DNA of 64,000 bases from Pseudomonas cremoris. Lineage in GTDB: Bacteria; Pseudomonadota; Gammaproteobacteria; Pseudomonadales; Pseudomonadaceae. The position numbers and the translations under genes were made by a program. Positions 48,698 through 58,782 of this stretch are shown one piece after another (the first letter of the stretch is position 1; every line of letters starts with the position of its first letter). The notes under the pieces are model-generated. The model was given only the letters and a program-made list of their open reading frames with translations, was not told the DNA's origin and did no database searches. The stretch lies in the NCBI RefSeq assembly GCF_014230465.1, contig NZ_JAAXCY010000014.1:124001-188000 (forward strand). The letters are read 5' to 3'.

Positions 48698-50599
48698 CTA
48701 CTGTACCCAGCGCTGCAGGATTTTCTGCAAATCGGTGCGTTTGAACGGCTTGGCCAGGTAATCGTTCATTCCCGCTGCGATACAAGCCTCACGGTCGCCC
48801 TGCAAGGCATTGGCGGTCAGCGCGATGATCGGCAAGTCGGAGCAGCCTGGCAACTGGCGGATCTGCCGGGTGGCTTCGTAGCCGTCGATCAACGGCAGGC
48901 GGCAGTCCATCAGGATTGCCGTGAAAATCAGGCTCTCGGCGCTGCGGATCGCTTCGGCACCGTCAGTGGCCAGGCTCACTTCGAAGCCCAGGCTGCGCAG
49001 CATCGCTTCGACCACGGTACGGTTGACGGGATTGTCTTCCACCAACAACACATGGCGCCCATCGCCCGCACCGTTTTTGCCTTCCGCATCCTGTGCAATC
49101 GCCGGCGAGCTTTGTTGATCGATGGCCAATGGAATTTCCAGGGTAAACACCGAACCACGGCCTTCTTCGCTCTGTGCGCGAAGCGTGCCGCCCATGCGTT
49201 CGGCCAGGGTGCGGGCAATGGGCAGGCCCAGGCCGGTACCGCCGTAACGTCTTGAAATGGAACTGTCGGCCTGCTGGAACGCATCGAACATCAGCTCCAG
49301 GCGCTCGGCGGAAATGCCAATGCCGCTGTCGCGCACGGTGCAGGTGAACCACACCAGCTCGTGGTCCAGGGTCTGCCACTGCGGTTCGACCGTGACGCTG
49401 CCGTGTTCGGTGAATTTGAGCGCATTGCCGATCAGGTTCACCAGGATCTGGCGGATACGTGTCGGATCGCCCTGCACGCGCAGCGTGGCCAGCCCGGGTG
49501 GGATCGGCAGGTTGAGCGCCAAGCCACGCTGTTGGGCGCTGTGCTGGAAGGCCTGGGCGCAGCTGTTGATCAGGTCCGCGAGGTTGAACGGAATGTGTTC
49601 CAGCTCCAGGGCTGCGCGTTCGATGCGCGAGAAGTCGAGAATGTCGTTGATCACCTTGAGCAAATGCTCGGTGGACTCGGAGGCCAGCGCCGCGTATTCG
49701 GTTTGCTCCTCAGTCATCTCGGTGGTTTCGAGCAGCTGCAGCATGCCCAGTACGCCGTTCATCGGTGTACGTAGCTCATGGCTCATCATCGCCAGGAAAT
49801 CCGACTTGGCGTTGTTCGCGCGCTCGGCTTCTTCGCGGGTCTGGATCAACTGGGCCATGGCCTGTTGTTGTTCTCGGCTGGCGTGGTTGAGGCCTTCGGC
49901 GAGGTTGTTGATATGCCGCGCCAGGTCGCCCAGTTCCGAGTCGTCCACGATCGGCAGTGGCGTCGTGTAGTCGCCCTGTTGGATCGCCTTCACCGCATTG
50001 CCCATGGCGCTGATCGGCTGCGACAGGCTGGCTGCCAGGCGCCGCGCCAGCAAAAAGGTGAACAGCAGGGCGAAGAGCGCGAGGATACCGGCCTTGAACA
50101 GGATTTCCTGCTGGCGCTGGCTGAACGCATCGTTGGACATGCCGACGATCACGCGGCCCAAATAGTCCGCACGGGGTGCCTTGGGTTCGTTGAGGTTGTC
50201 CTGGAAAAAGTCATTGCCCAGCTGGATATGTTGCAGGCGAATTGGCGCCTGGAAGACTTTTACCGAGAGCGAACGATCGTGTTTTTCCGACGGCTGCTCG
50301 ACGTACACCAGTATGTTTTCGCTACTGTCCTGGATCTCCAGGAAACGCACATGAGGCGTGGCCAAGGTGGCACGCAGCAGGCTGTCGAGCACATCGTTGT
50401 TGCCGGAGATCACGCCGTATTCAGTGGCGGGGGCCAGTTGGTTGGCGATCAGTTGGCCGGTGTGGTCCAGCTCCTGGCGCAAATCCTGGATACGCACGAA
50501 GGTGAAGAAGCTGATCAACAGCAACGTCAGCAACAGCGCCGGGCCCAAGGTGATGAGCTGGGTGCGGGTGTTGATATCCCAACGTCGACGCAAGGTCAT
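48698..50599 (-). CDS. Hybrid sensor histidine kinase with receiver domain (BarA/PA1611-like architecture)
   Basis: A 633-residue inner-membrane kinase. TM1 about 16-35, a periplasmic sensor domain about 36-165, TM2 about 167-186, HAMP about 187-240, HisKA with phosphorylated His274 (SHELRTPM), ATPase domain with N392 (NLIGNALKF), DSGIGI and GGTGLGL motifs, and a C-terminal receiver with Asp565 ([11 protein letters not shown]). There is no HPt domain, so phosphate must go to a separate HPt protein. P. aeruginosa has a hybrid kinase (PA1611) beside fabAB that acts with RetS and HptB; orthology is likely but not proven. The start (50597-50599) overlaps the stop of the upstream binding-protein gene. 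Confidence 0.9.
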   Translation of the reverse strand: MTLRRRWDINTRTQLITLGPALLLTLLLISFFTFVRIQDLRQELDHTGQLIANQLAPATEYGVISGNNDVLDSLLRATLATPHVRFLEIQDSSENILVYVEQPSEKHDRSLSVKVFQAPIRLQHIQLGNDFFQDNLNEPKAPRADYLGRVIVGMSNDAFSQRQQEILFKAGILALFALLFTFLLARRLAASLSQPISAMGNAVKAIQQGDYTTPLPIVDDSELGDLARHINNLAEGLNHASREQQQAMAQLIQTREEAERANNAKSDFLAMMSHELRTPMNGVLGMLQLLETTEMTEEQTEYAALASESTEHLLKVINDILDFSRIERAALELEHIPFNLADLINSCAQAFQHSAQQRGLALNLPIPPGLATLRVQGDPTRIRQILVNLIGNALKFTEHGSVTVEPQWQTLDHELVWFTCTVRDSGIGISAERLELMFDAFQQADSSISRRYGGTGLGLPIARTLAERMGGTLRAQSEEGRGSVFTLEIPLAIDQQSSPAIAQDAEGKNGAGDGRHVLLVEDNPVNRTVVEAMLRSLGFEVSLATDGAEAIRSAESLIFTAILMDCRLPLIDGYEATRQIRQLPGCSDLPIIALTANALQGDREACIAAGMNDYLAKPFKRTDLQKILQRWVQ

Positions 50600-51525
50600 G
50601 GGCGTTTTTCTCCTTCGTCCAATCGGGCGGCGACGCTGGACTCGTCTACCTGTTCGATCCCCAGTGAGCGTGCGACTTGCGGGTTGCCCACGACTTTGAA
50701 GTGATCCGGGTACAGCGAGCGTGGCCAAGTTGCTGGTGGGTGGTCCAGCAAACGATTGAGCACGGCCAGCCAGTCGCTCTGGTCGCTGTAGGTGCTGGCC
50801 AGGCTACCGGCACGCACAAAGCCCGCATTCGGCCCCACCAGCGGCAGTTGCTGGGCGTAGCTGCTCAATAGCAGGTTCTTTGCAGTCTTCGGGTTGTACA
50901 GTTGGGGGTCGTCGAGGCCGAGCAACACGTCACTGTTCCTGAACAGGGTTTGCAGCGGGCGACTGTCACTGATGTTGTCCCAACGCTGGGGCACGATCTC
51001 CAAGTCCATGGGCGTGGCGTACTGGCGCAGTTCGGGCAACAGGAACTCACTCTCGGCCCCGTAAAGCACGCCGATGCGCCGCGCCTGGGGCAGGACATTG
51101 GCGATCAGCCGCAGTTGGCGGTCCAGCGGTGGGTCGCTCCATAGCAAGCTGATGCGCGGGGGCTGCGTGGTGCCCAAGCGTTGATGGGCTTGTAGCCGGC
51201 TGATGCGCAACACCAGCGTCGGCGGTCCCTGGGTTTCTTGCAGGCGCCAGTCAAGGCCGGGCAGGTCCAGCAGGATCAGCCGCGTGTTGGCCGGTAGCCG
51301 GCTGGGGGCCGGCAAGTCTTTGAGGGGCTTGAAGGTGACGCGGTCTTCGGGACGTTGCTGGGCCAGGGCTTGTGCAAAGGCTTGCACCCCGTCACCGTCT
51401 TCGGCGGCGGTCAGCAGGATCTCGGCGCACCACGCAGGCGTCGCCAGCAGCAGGCAGGCAAGCAACAGCCCGCGCCGCAACAGCGTGTAGATAAAGAAGA
51501 AGGTCATCCGTGACGAGTTGCCCAT
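50596..51525 (-). CDS. Periplasmic ABC-type substrate-binding protein, likely kinase partner
   Basis: A 309-residue secreted protein. A signal peptide ends near ATPAWC-AE (about residue 33). The body has the bilobed style of the ABC_sub_bind family ([65 protein letters not shown]). No transporter ATPase or permease is nearby; instead it is locked between a TonB-dependent receptor (stop one base away) and the hybrid kinase (4-bp overlap). That context suggests it presents a ligand to the kinase. The start at 51525 is chosen for coupling; ATG at 51507 is possible. Confidence 0.75.
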   Translation of the reverse strand: MGNSSRMTFFFIYTLLRRGLLLACLLLATPAWCAEILLTAAEDGDGVQAFAQALAQQRPEDRVTFKPLKDLPAPSRLPANTRLILLDLPGLDWRLQETQGPPTLVLRISRLQAHQRLGTTQPPRISLLWSDPPLDRQLRLIANVLPQARRIGVLYGAESEFLLPELRQYATPMDLEIVPQRWDNISDSRPLQTLFRNSDVLLGLDDPQLYNPKTAKNLLLSSYAQQLPLVGPNAGFVRAGSLASTYSDQSDWLAVLNRLLDHPPATWPRSLYPDHFKVVGNPQVARSLGIEQVDESSVAARLDEGEKRP

Positions 51526-51526
51526 G

Positions 51527-53647
51527 TCAGAACTCTAACTCCGCGCTGAAGTAGAGTACGTGGCGGTGGTCATAAACGTTGTCGGCCCAGGTGGTGGGCT
51601 GGTTATCGAGGCGTTGTTGCAACATGCCGGCCAGCTCCACGTTGGCGTTGCCCAAGGCAATGCGCTTGGCCACCCGCAGGTCGACCCGTTCGAAGCGATA
51701 TCTGTTGAGTGCGTCGTCGCCATAGTAGAACAGCGCGCTGGACCAGCCTTGCCCCCATTCACGCAGCCAGCCGGCCGAGCCACTGTTGCGCGCGGTCTGC
51801 ATTTTGTCCAGCGGATTGCTGGTGGTGGCATCCACGTAAGCATAGGTCAGTCGGAGGCGGTCGGCGTTGCTCAGGCGCCAGTCGAACTGCGACTCGGCCC
51901 CGGTAAACCGCGAGCTATTTGCATTGCTGGCGATGTATTGGTTGTTGCGCAAAGGTGAGCTGATCATTTCGGTGATTTCGTCATAGAACAGTTTCACGTC
52001 CATGCTCAGCCCAATGTCGGCAAAGAAACCGTTGTAACCCAATTCTCGCGAGCGCATCAGTTCTTTATCGAGGTTGCCAGGGCCCCGCGTCTTTACGAAG
52101 TATTGCCCGCTGCTCTGGCCAAAGGCCGGAGAGCTGAGATTGGTGACGCGGTAGCTCCAGTTGACGTTGTTCTCGAACATGTCCGGCGAACGGATCGCTT
52201 CGGAATACACCGCACGCAGGCCGTGGCGCGGGTTGATCAAGTAATTGACCGCCACCCGTGGTGTCAGCGAGCTGCCGCTCAGGTGCGTATCTTCAAACAT
52301 GGCGCCGCCTTGCAGCAGCCAGTGTTCGCTGGCACGCCATTCCAGTTGCCCGAACAGGCGCCAGGTGGTGTCGTCCAGGGTGCCATTGAAATAGGTGTCG
52401 GAGTCGGCGCGGTCGTAGCGGTAATTCACACCACTGACCAGGCGCAGGCTGTCGGACAGGCTGAGGGTGTCCTGAACCTCCAGGTCGTAGCGGCTTTCAC
52501 GGGTGCTTTGGTCGATGTCGCCGCAGACGCTCTGGCTGGCGCCATCACGCCATTGATCCAGCACGGTATTGGCCAGCGCTTGCTCAGCCGCGCCGCCGGG
52601 TGGTGCGCTGCCTTGGCTGTAGATGTCCATATGCCGGGCCAGTCGTTCGGCGTAGTTGGGGTTCAGTTGCCACAACTGGGTCAACTGCGGGCTGAACGAG
52701 ATCTTGGCGTCGCAGGCTTTCCAGATTTGTCGACGGTCCCACTGTTGGGCCGAACCCTGGATATACAGGCTGTGATCGGGGTTGAAATCGAAATTCCAGC
52801 GCAGGGAGCCCGCATAGTCCTTGGCGGTGACGTCGGAATTATTACCACCTTCGGTAATCCCGGCGAATACTGGCATGTAGGTATAAGGCCGTTGGTTGGT
52901 GCCTTCCTTGGCATCCAGCTGCCAATCGATGCTTTGCTGCGCATTCAGGGTTTGGCTCACTGCCAGGCTGAAGCGGTTGAGGCGGCGGCTGTCACGACGG
53001 TCGGCACCGGCGGCGTCGCTGTCGAAGCCATCGTCTTGCTGGCCTGAGAGAGACAAGCGCAGATCGCCGGTTTCCCAGCCCACGCCCTGGCTGGCATAGA
53101 AGTCATTGATGCCACGTTCGCCACGCACCACCTTCACCCGCGTGCCGTGGCTGTTGGCTGGCGAGCGCGTAAGGATGTTGACCACTGCCATCAAGGCATT
53201 CGCGCCGTAGCTGACGGTGTTGGGGCCGCGGAACACCTCGATGCGCTCGATATCTTCCATGGCGACCGGGATATCGCTCCAGTCCACGGTGGCCAGGCCC
53301 GCGCGGTACACCGAGCGGCCGTCGATCAACACCTGCATGCGTCGTGCATCGCTGGCGCTGGTGCCGTGGTAGTTCACCGCCGCCTGGTTGCCGGTGGTGT
53401 AGCCGACCATCATGCCGGGCACCAGGCGCAGCAGTTCACTGATGTCTCGCGCGCCGCTGGCCTTGATCAGTTCGCTGTCGATCACGGTCATGCTGCCAGG
53501 GACAGCGGCGGCCGATTGCTTGAGGCGCGTGGCGGTCAAAACCTGGGGCAGCGGCTGGTTGTCGAGAAACAGATCGTCGGCCAGCGCGGGTACGCTGCAC
53601 ATCAACATCAACCACAGGGATGAACGGGGAGGAGGGCCCAAATACAC
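51527..53647 (-). CDS. TonB-dependent outer-membrane receptor
   Basis: A 706-residue protein with a signal peptide (cleaved after about CSVPALA), an N-terminal plug domain (PGSMTVIDSELIKASGARDISELLRLVPG ... IERIEVFRGPNTVSYGANALMAVVNI) and a 22-strand-type barrel ending in the aromatic residue Phe (YFSAELEF). LPQVLTATR near the mature N-terminus may act as the TonB box. The start is GTG at 53645-53647 with AAGG upstream. The ligand is unknown; the plug resembles colicin I/vitamin B12 type receptors more than classical ferrisiderophore ones. No Fur box was identified upstream. First gene of a three-gene operon with the binding protein and kinase. Confidence 0.85.
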   Translation of the reverse strand: MYLGPPPRSSLWLMLMCSVPALADDLFLDNQPLPQVLTATRLKQSAAAVPGSMTVIDSELIKASGARDISELLRLVPGMMVGYTTGNQAAVNYHGTSASDARRMQVLIDGRSVYRAGLATVDWSDIPVAMEDIERIEVFRGPNTVSYGANALMAVVNILTRSPANSHGTRVKVVRGERGINDFYASQGVGWETGDLRLSLSGQQDDGFDSDAAGADRRDSRRLNRFSLAVSQTLNAQQSIDWQLDAKEGTNQRPYTYMPVFAGITEGGNNSDVTAKDYAGSLRWNFDFNPDHSLYIQGSAQQWDRRQIWKACDAKISFSPQLTQLWQLNPNYAERLARHMDIYSQGSAPPGGAAEQALANTVLDQWRDGASQSVCGDIDQSTRESRYDLEVQDTLSLSDSLRLVSGVNYRYDRADSDTYFNGTLDDTTWRLFGQLEWRASEHWLLQGGAMFEDTHLSGSSLTPRVAVNYLINPRHGLRAVYSEAIRSPDMFENNVNWSYRVTNLSSPAFGQSSGQYFVKTRGPGNLDKELMRSRELGYNGFFADIGLSMDVKLFYDEITEMISSPLRNNQYIASNANSSRFTGAESQFDWRLSNADRLRLTYAYVDATTSNPLDKMQTARNSGSAGWLREWGQGWSSALFYYGDDALNRYRFERVDLRVAKRIALGNANVELAGMLQQRLDNQPTTWADNVYDHRHVLYFSAELEF

Positions 53648-53842
53648 GGCACGGCCTTGATAATTGCGGATAGCCGCCCATGTTAACTGAGGTGATGTCT
53701 TTTGCCAGTCGCAGGACTTGCATTTACATCACACAAATGTGGCATTTTCCGACAAGCGTGTGAATTGACACGGGGGCTGGCCGCAAGCGGGTCGCCCCGT
53801 ATAATGCCGCCATCGCCACTGGTATGGATTAACGGATTGCAT

Positions 53843-54868
53843 ATGACTGAACAGCGCCCTATTGCGGTCCTGGGAGGCGGAAGTTTTGGTACCGCCGTGG
53901 CTAACCTGCTGGCCGAAAACGGCCATTCAGTGCGCCAGTGGATGCGTGATCCCGAGCAGGCCGAGGCCATTCGCGTGCACCGCGAGAATCCGCGCTACCT
54001 CAAAGGCATCAAGATTCACCCGGCGGTCGAACCCGTGACGGACCTACTGGCCACCCTGAACGACTGCGACCTGAGTTTTGTCGCGCTGCCCTCCAGTGCC
54101 TTGCGCTCGGTGCTGGCACCCCATGCCGACCTTTTGGCCGGCAAGCTGCTGGTCAGTCTGACCAAGGGCATCGAAGCGCAGACCTTCAAGTTGATGAGTG
54201 AAATCCTTGAAGAGATCGCTCCACAAGCGCGGATTGGCGTGTTGTCCGGGCCGAACCTGGCGCGGGAAGTCGCCGAGCACGCATTGACCGCCACGGTGGT
54301 CGCCAGTGAAGACGAAGCGCTGTGTGAGCGTGTGCAAGCGGTGCTGCATGGCCGCACGTTCCGCGTGTATGCCAGCAACGATCGCTTCGGCGTCGAGCTG
54401 GGCGGCGCATTGAAAAACGTCTACGCCATCATCGCTGGCATGGCGGTCGCACTGGGCATGGGCGAAAACACCAAAAGCATGCTGATCACCCGCGCCTTGG
54501 CCGAGATGACGCGTTTTGCGGTGAACCAGGGTGCCAACCCGATGACCTTCCTCGGCCTTGCGGGCGTGGGCGATTTGATCGTGACCTGCTCGTCGCCGAA
54601 AAGCCGCAATTACCAGGTCGGTTTTGCACTGGGCCAGGGCTTGAGCCTGGAAGACGCCGTGACGCGGCTGGGCGAAGTGGCCGAAGGGGTCAACACCCTA
54701 AAGGTGCTGAAGGCCAAGGCTCAGGAAGTCGGTGTGTATATGCCGCTGGTCGCTGGGCTGCACGCGATCCTGTTTGAAGGGCGCACCTTGAACCAGGTCA
54801 TCGAGTTGTTGATGCGGGCCGAGCCGAAAACCGATGTCGACTTTATTTCCACCAGTGGTTTCAACTGA
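53843..54868 (+). CDS. gpsA: Glycerol-3-phosphate dehydrogenase [NAD(P)+]
   Basis: A 341-residue enzyme making sn-glycerol-3-phosphate for phospholipids. NAD motif [20 protein letters not shown] (residues 9-28), GPNLAREVA and the catalytic lysine in [17 protein letters not shown] are present. The start ATG 53843 ([13 protein letters not shown]) fits the family; the frame is open upstream but overlaps the divergent receptor promoter. The next gene starts 10 bp after its stop. Confidence 0.95.
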   Translation: MTEQRPIAVLGGGSFGTAVANLLAENGHSVRQWMRDPEQAEAIRVHRENPRYLKGIKIHPAVEPVTDLLATLNDCDLSFVALPSSALRSVLAPHADLLAGKLLVSLTKGIEAQTFKLMSEILEEIAPQARIGVLSGPNLAREVAEHALTATVVASEDEALCERVQAVLHGRTFRVYASNDRFGVELGGALKNVYAIIAGMAVALGMGENTKSMLITRALAEMTRFAVNQGANPMTFLGLAGVGDLIVTCSSPKSRNYQVGFALGQGLSLEDAVTRLGEVAEGVNTLKVLKAKAQEVGVYMPLVAGLHAILFEGRTLNQVIELLMRAEPKTDVDFISTSGFN

Positions 54869-54878
54869 GGAACGCGCC

Positions 54879-55226
54879 ATGAATGATCCAAAAGCAGCCC
54901 CCAAGTACGAATCCATTGTCTTGCGCATCCTCTGGATGCTGGTCTTTGCCCTGGTGTGGCAGGTGGCGCAGTTCCTGCTCGGCGCCTTGGTGATCGTGCA
55001 ATTGATCTACCGCCTGGTGTATAGCGCGCCGAACCTGGGATTGATGAACTTTGGCGACAGCCTCAGCCAGTTCCTTGCGCAGATCGGTCGCTTTGGCAGC
55101 TTCCACACCGAACAAAAGCCGTGGCCATTCGCTGATTGGCCAACCCCCCGTGCGCCGGAGGGCGAGGCCGCCCACAGCGTGCCGCCAGCGCCGCACCCAG
55201 TGCGTGATGAAGAGCCGAAACTGTGA
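54879..55226 (+). CDS. DUF4389 family membrane protein
   Basis: A 115-residue protein with one long hydrophobic stretch (about 17-42), typical of DUF4389 (IVLRILWMLVFALVWQVAQFLL). The C-terminal third is Pro/Glu-rich and soluble. Function unknown. It lies between gpsA and sixA, with GAGG before its ATG, and overlaps the sixA start by four bases. Confidence 0.85.
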   Translation: MNDPKAAPKYESIVLRILWMLVFALVWQVAQFLLGALVIVQLIYRLVYSAPNLGLMNFGDSLSQFLAQIGRFGSFHTEQKPWPFADWPTPRAPEGEAAHSVPPAPHPVRDEEPKL

Positions 55227-55672
55227 AGCTTTGGATTTTGCGCCACGGTGAGGCCGAAGGGCATGCGCGCACCGATGCCGAGCGCAACCTTACCGAACAT
55301 GGCCGTGGCGAAGTGTTGCGCAGTGCTGCGCACCTGATCGGCCAGCCCCTCAGTGCAATCATCGCCAGCCCGTATGTGCGTGCGCAGCAAACCGCGCACC
55401 TGGTGCGCGATGCACTGGGTTTCGAGCCGCAGATTCGCACCGTGCCGTGGCTGACGCCTGAGGGCAACCCGTTGCAGGTGCTTGATAAGCTCGACACGGA
55501 TGACACTGTGCTGCTGGTCAGCCATCAACCGTTGGTCGGCAGCCTGATCAGCTTTTTGCAACACGGTCACCCGCGTCAGCCGCAGCCGATGCACACCGCC
55601 AGCCTGGCGGAACTGGAAGGGGATTTTCCGCTGGCGGGGTTGATGAGCCTGGTCAGTGTGAAGCATCCGTAG
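55223..55672 (+). CDS. sixA: Phosphohistidine phosphatase SixA
   Basis: A 149-residue histidine phosphatase. Residues 6-13 (LRHGEAEG) are the RHG active-site motif; the second histidine is in LLVSHQPLVG. SixA removes phosphate from histidines of HPt domains or phosphotransferase proteins. The start is GTG 55223 overlapping the previous stop (GTGA). Confidence 0.92.
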   Translation: MKLWILRHGEAEGHARTDAERNLTEHGRGEVLRSAAHLIGQPLSAIIASPYVRAQQTAHLVRDALGFEPQIRTVPWLTPEGNPLQVLDKLDTDDTVLLVSHQPLVGSLISFLQHGHPRQPQPMHTASLAELEGDFPLAGLMSLVSVKHP

Positions 55673-55757
55673 GCTTTATCGCTGCTTTGTGTGTGCTATA
55701 TAGTCAGCCAAGCAAGTGCTTGGTTGGCTATCGTCGGACCACAAAGGAGCGTGTCCC

Positions 55758-57407
55758 ATGCCCGTTGCTTTTCGTTTGCCGTTGCAGGTTTTCTTCGAAC
55801 GTGAAGCGCGACATCCGCGCCAAACCTTTTTGGTCCAGCCCGTGGGCGATGGCGAGGTGCAAGCCCTCACCTGGGGCGAAGTGGGCCATCAGGCCCGATG
55901 CGCAGCGCATTGGCTACGCGCCCGGGAGCTGCCCCAGGGTTCGCATATTGCGTTGATTTCAAAGAATTGCGCGCACTGGATCATCGCCGACCTGGCGATC
56001 TGGATGGCCGGGCATGTGTCCGTACCGCTGTACCCTAACCTCACCGCCGACTCCGTCGCCCATGTGCTCAGCCACTCTGAGGCTGCGCTGGTGTTTATCG
56101 GCAAACTTGACGACTGGCCTGCCATGGCACCTGGCGTGCCGGTGGGGGTGCCGACCATCAGCCTGCCGCTGTGCCCGCTCGGCGACTTCGACTTCCGCTG
56201 GGCCGACCTGCAGGCGTGCTCACCGATCCAGGACGAGCCCACGCCTGCAGCGTCGGACGTTGCCACCATTATCTACACCTCCGGTACTACCGGCCTGCCC
56301 AAGGGCGTGATGCATAGCTTCGGCGCGCTGGGCTTTGCCGCCACCCGTGGCACCGAGCTGTTTGGGCTGGGGGAGGGTGACCGGCTGCTGTCGTACCTGC
56401 CGTTGTGTCATGTGGCGGAGCGGATGTTTGTGGAGATGGCCTCGATCTACACCGGGCAAACGGTGTTTTTCGCGCAAAGCCTCGATACCTTTCTGACCGA
56501 CCTGCGTAGGGCGCGTCCTACCGCATTGTTTGGTGTACCGCGAATCTGGACCAAGTTCCAGATGGGCGTCTACGCCAAGATCCCGGAAAAACGCTTGGAC
56601 ACCCTATTGCGCCTGCCCTTCATCGGCAAGCGTGTGGGCCACAAGGTGCTTGCCGGGCTGGGCCTGGATGCGCTGCGTATCGCGTTGTCTGGTGCCGCGC
56701 CGGTGCCTGAGGCTTTACTGCGCTGGTATCAACGCCTGGGCCTGGATGTGCTGGAGGTGTACGGCATGACCGAGAGCTGTGGCTACTCCCATGTGTGTCG
56801 CCCCGGCCAGCAGACCCTAGGTTGGATAGGCTTGCCATGCCCCGGCGTTGAAGTGCGTATCGACTCCTTGGGCGAGGTGCAGGTGCGCAGCGGTGCGACC
56901 ATGCTCGGGTACTTCAAGGACCCGCAAAAAACCGCCGAAACCATCACCGCCGATGGCTTCCTGCGTACCGGCGACAAGGGCGAACAGGACGCCGACGGTC
57001 GCTTGCGCCTGACCGGTCGACTCAAGGAAATCTTCAAGACCAGCAAGGGCAAGTACGTGGCCCCCGCGCCGATTGAAAATCGCCTGGCCGAACATGCGCG
57101 CATCGAGCAGGTGTGCGTAGTGGGTGATGGGCTCGCCGCGCCGATCGGTTTGTGTGTGTTATCGGTGGCAGACGAAGCCCCGAAAGCACTGCACGCCAGC
57201 CTTGAACGCTGGCTGGAGCAGGTCAACCAGACGCTGGATAAACATGAGCGCTTGCGCCAACTGGTGGTGGTCAAGGACAGCTGGGCGGTGGAAAACGGTT
57301 TCCTGACGCCGACCTTGAAGATCAAGCGCAACGTGATCGAGTCGACTTACGGCGCACACTTTCAAGCCTGGAGTGAACGCTCTGAATCTGTTCTGTGGCA
57401 GGATTAA
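55758..57407 (+). CDS. AMP-binding acyl-CoA synthetase
   Basis: A 549-residue adenylate-forming enzyme of the long-chain fatty acid CoA ligase type. The P-loop-like signature is IIYTSGTTGLPKGVMHS, the A5 motif VYGMTESCGYSH, and LRTGDKGEQDADGRLRLTGRLKEIFKTSKGKYVAP is the hinge with the catalytic lysine region. The start at ATG 55758 follows AAAGGAG. It is followed by a thioesterase and two hydrolases, suggesting lipid or acyl turnover, but the acyl substrate is unknown. Confidence 0.9.
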   Translation: MPVAFRLPLQVFFEREARHPRQTFLVQPVGDGEVQALTWGEVGHQARCAAHWLRARELPQGSHIALISKNCAHWIIADLAIWMAGHVSVPLYPNLTADSVAHVLSHSEAALVFIGKLDDWPAMAPGVPVGVPTISLPLCPLGDFDFRWADLQACSPIQDEPTPAASDVATIIYTSGTTGLPKGVMHSFGALGFAATRGTELFGLGEGDRLLSYLPLCHVAERMFVEMASIYTGQTVFFAQSLDTFLTDLRRARPTALFGVPRIWTKFQMGVYAKIPEKRLDTLLRLPFIGKRVGHKVLAGLGLDALRIALSGAAPVPEALLRWYQRLGLDVLEVYGMTESCGYSHVCRPGQQTLGWIGLPCPGVEVRIDSLGEVQVRSGATMLGYFKDPQKTAETITADGFLRTGDKGEQDADGRLRLTGRLKEIFKTSKGKYVAPAPIENRLAEHARIEQVCVVGDGLAAPIGLCVLSVADEAPKALHASLERWLEQVNQTLDKHERLRQLVVVKDSWAVENGFLTPTLKIKRNVIESTYGAHFQAWSERSESVLWQD

Positions 57408-57437
57408 TCTCATCATAAAACCAACAAGGACACCTTC

Positions 57438-57881
57438 ATGGGCCTGTGGCGCACGCAACCTAATATCGAACAACTCAATGCGATCCAGAAAAACACCATC
57501 GGTGAGCTGCTGGACATTCGCTTTGAAAGCTTTGACGACGAGTCCCTGACCGCCAGCATCGTGGTCGACCATCGCACCCATCAACCCTACGGCCTGTTGC
57601 ATGGCGGCGCGTCGGTGGTGCTGGCCGAGAGTGTGGGCTCGATGGCGGCGTATCTGTGCATTGACCCCAGCAAGTTCTATTGCGTGGGCCTGGAGGTCAA
57701 CGCCAACCACCTGCGCGGTGTGCGCAGCGGGCGGGTGACAGCGGTGGCGCGGGCGATCCATATCGGCCGCACCACCCAAGTCTGGGATATCCGCCTGACC
57801 ACGGAGGACGGCAAGGCCAGCTGCGTTTCGCGCCTGACCATGGCCGTGGTGCCGCTGGGCGAGAACCCGCCGGCGCGATAG
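57438..57881 (+). CDS. Hotdog-fold acyl-CoA thioesterase (YdiI/EntH type)
   Basis: A 147-residue hotdog enzyme. GLLHGGASVVLAESVGSMAA carries His55 and Glu64, the YdiI/EntH arrangement with Glu as catalytic base. The EGNANHLR-like segment appears as LEVNANHLRGVRSGRVTA. It would hydrolyse aromatic or short-chain acyl-CoA; specificity is unknown. It lies 30 bp after the CoA ligase gene with GGACACC before its ATG. Confidence 0.9.
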   Translation: MGLWRTQPNIEQLNAIQKNTIGELLDIRFESFDDESLTASIVVDHRTHQPYGLLHGGASVVLAESVGSMAAYLCIDPSKFYCVGLEVNANHLRGVRSGRVTAVARAIHIGRTTQVWDIRLTTEDGKASCVSRLTMAVVPLGENPPAR

Positions 57882-57951
57882 GCGTGGCGTGAGTGTCATC
57901 ATTCCTGGCAGTTACAGTCATTGCTGTGCTGCCCAGGCATAGGGACAATCG

Positions 57952-58782
57952 ATGTCTGTTCTTGTAGATGGGTCCGGTATGTCGCAGCACGTGTTTTTCG
58001 CCCATGCCAATGGGTTCCCTTCGGCCACCTACGGCAAGCTGTTTGCCGCATTGTCCCCGGAATACGCGGTGGCGCATTTGCCACAGCACGGTCACGACCC
58101 CAGGTTTCCGGTGGATGATAACTGGCAGAACCTGGTGGATGAACTGATCCATCATTTGGAGCTGCAACCTGAACCGGTGTGGGGCGTAGGCCATTCCCTG
58201 GGTGGTGTGCTGCATCTGCACGCGGCCATGCGCTGCCCGCAGTTGTATCGCGGCGTGGTGATGCTCGACTCGCCGGTGCTGACCCGCGCCGATCGCTGGG
58301 TGATCCGCGCAGCCAAGCGCTTTGGTTTTATCGACCGGCTGACACCCGCTGGGCGGACGTTGGGCCGTCGTGAAGAGTTCAGCGACCTGGAAGCAGCGCG
58401 CAGCTACTTCGCTGGCAAGACGCTGTTTCGTGGTTTTGACCCCGAATGCTTCGACGCTTACCTGCAACATGGCCTGCTGCAAGTCGGCGACCGCCTGCGC
58501 CTGCGCTTCGACCCGGCCACCGAAATCAGCATCTACCGTGGCGTGCCCCACACCAGCCCTGGCCAGGTGCGCCAATTGAAGGTGCCGCTGGCTGTGGTGC
58601 GCGGTCGCCAGAGCCGCGTAGTGATGCGTCACCATGCCAGCGGTGTGGACCGCCTGCCCATGGGCGAGATGCTGACCATGCCCGGCGGGCATATGTTTCC
58701 GCTTGAGCGCCCCCAGGACACCGCGACGTTGATCAAGCACTTGTTTGCCCGCTGGGAAGCCCGCGAGCGCAACTGCGCATGA
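57952..58782 (+). CDS. Alpha/beta hydrolase
   Basis: A 276-residue soluble alpha/beta hydrolase. Nucleophile Ser82 in GVGHSLGGVLH, oxyanion region FAHANGFPSATY, and His in MPGGHMFPLE. No signal peptide. The substrate is unknown. The first ATG (57952) follows AGGGACA; an ATG at 57979 (MSQHVFFAHANG) is also possible. It overlaps the next hydrolase gene by four bases. Confidence 0.85.
   Translation: MSVLVDGSGMSQHVFFAHANGFPSATYGKLFAALSPEYAVAHLPQHGHDPRFPVDDNWQNLVDELIHHLELQPEPVWGVGHSLGGVLHLHAAMRCPQLYRGVVMLDSPVLTRADRWVIRAAKRFGFIDRLTPAGRTLGRREEFSDLEAARSYFAGKTLFRGFDPECFDAYLQHGLLQVGDRLRLRFDPATEISIYRGVPHTSPGQVRQLKVPLAVVRGRQSRVVMRHHASGVDRLPMGEMLTMPGGHMFPLERPQDTATLIKHLFARWEARERNCA

Noticed and set aside
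50600..50728. N-terminal extension of the hybrid kinase
   Set aside because: It is Arg-rich, overlaps the binding-protein gene in another frame, and the ATG at 50599 gives the usual N-terminus and the ATGA overlap.
53702..53842. Longer GpsA start
   Set aside because: The NAD motif in GpsA lies within the first 15-20 residues, which only the ATG at 53843 gives.
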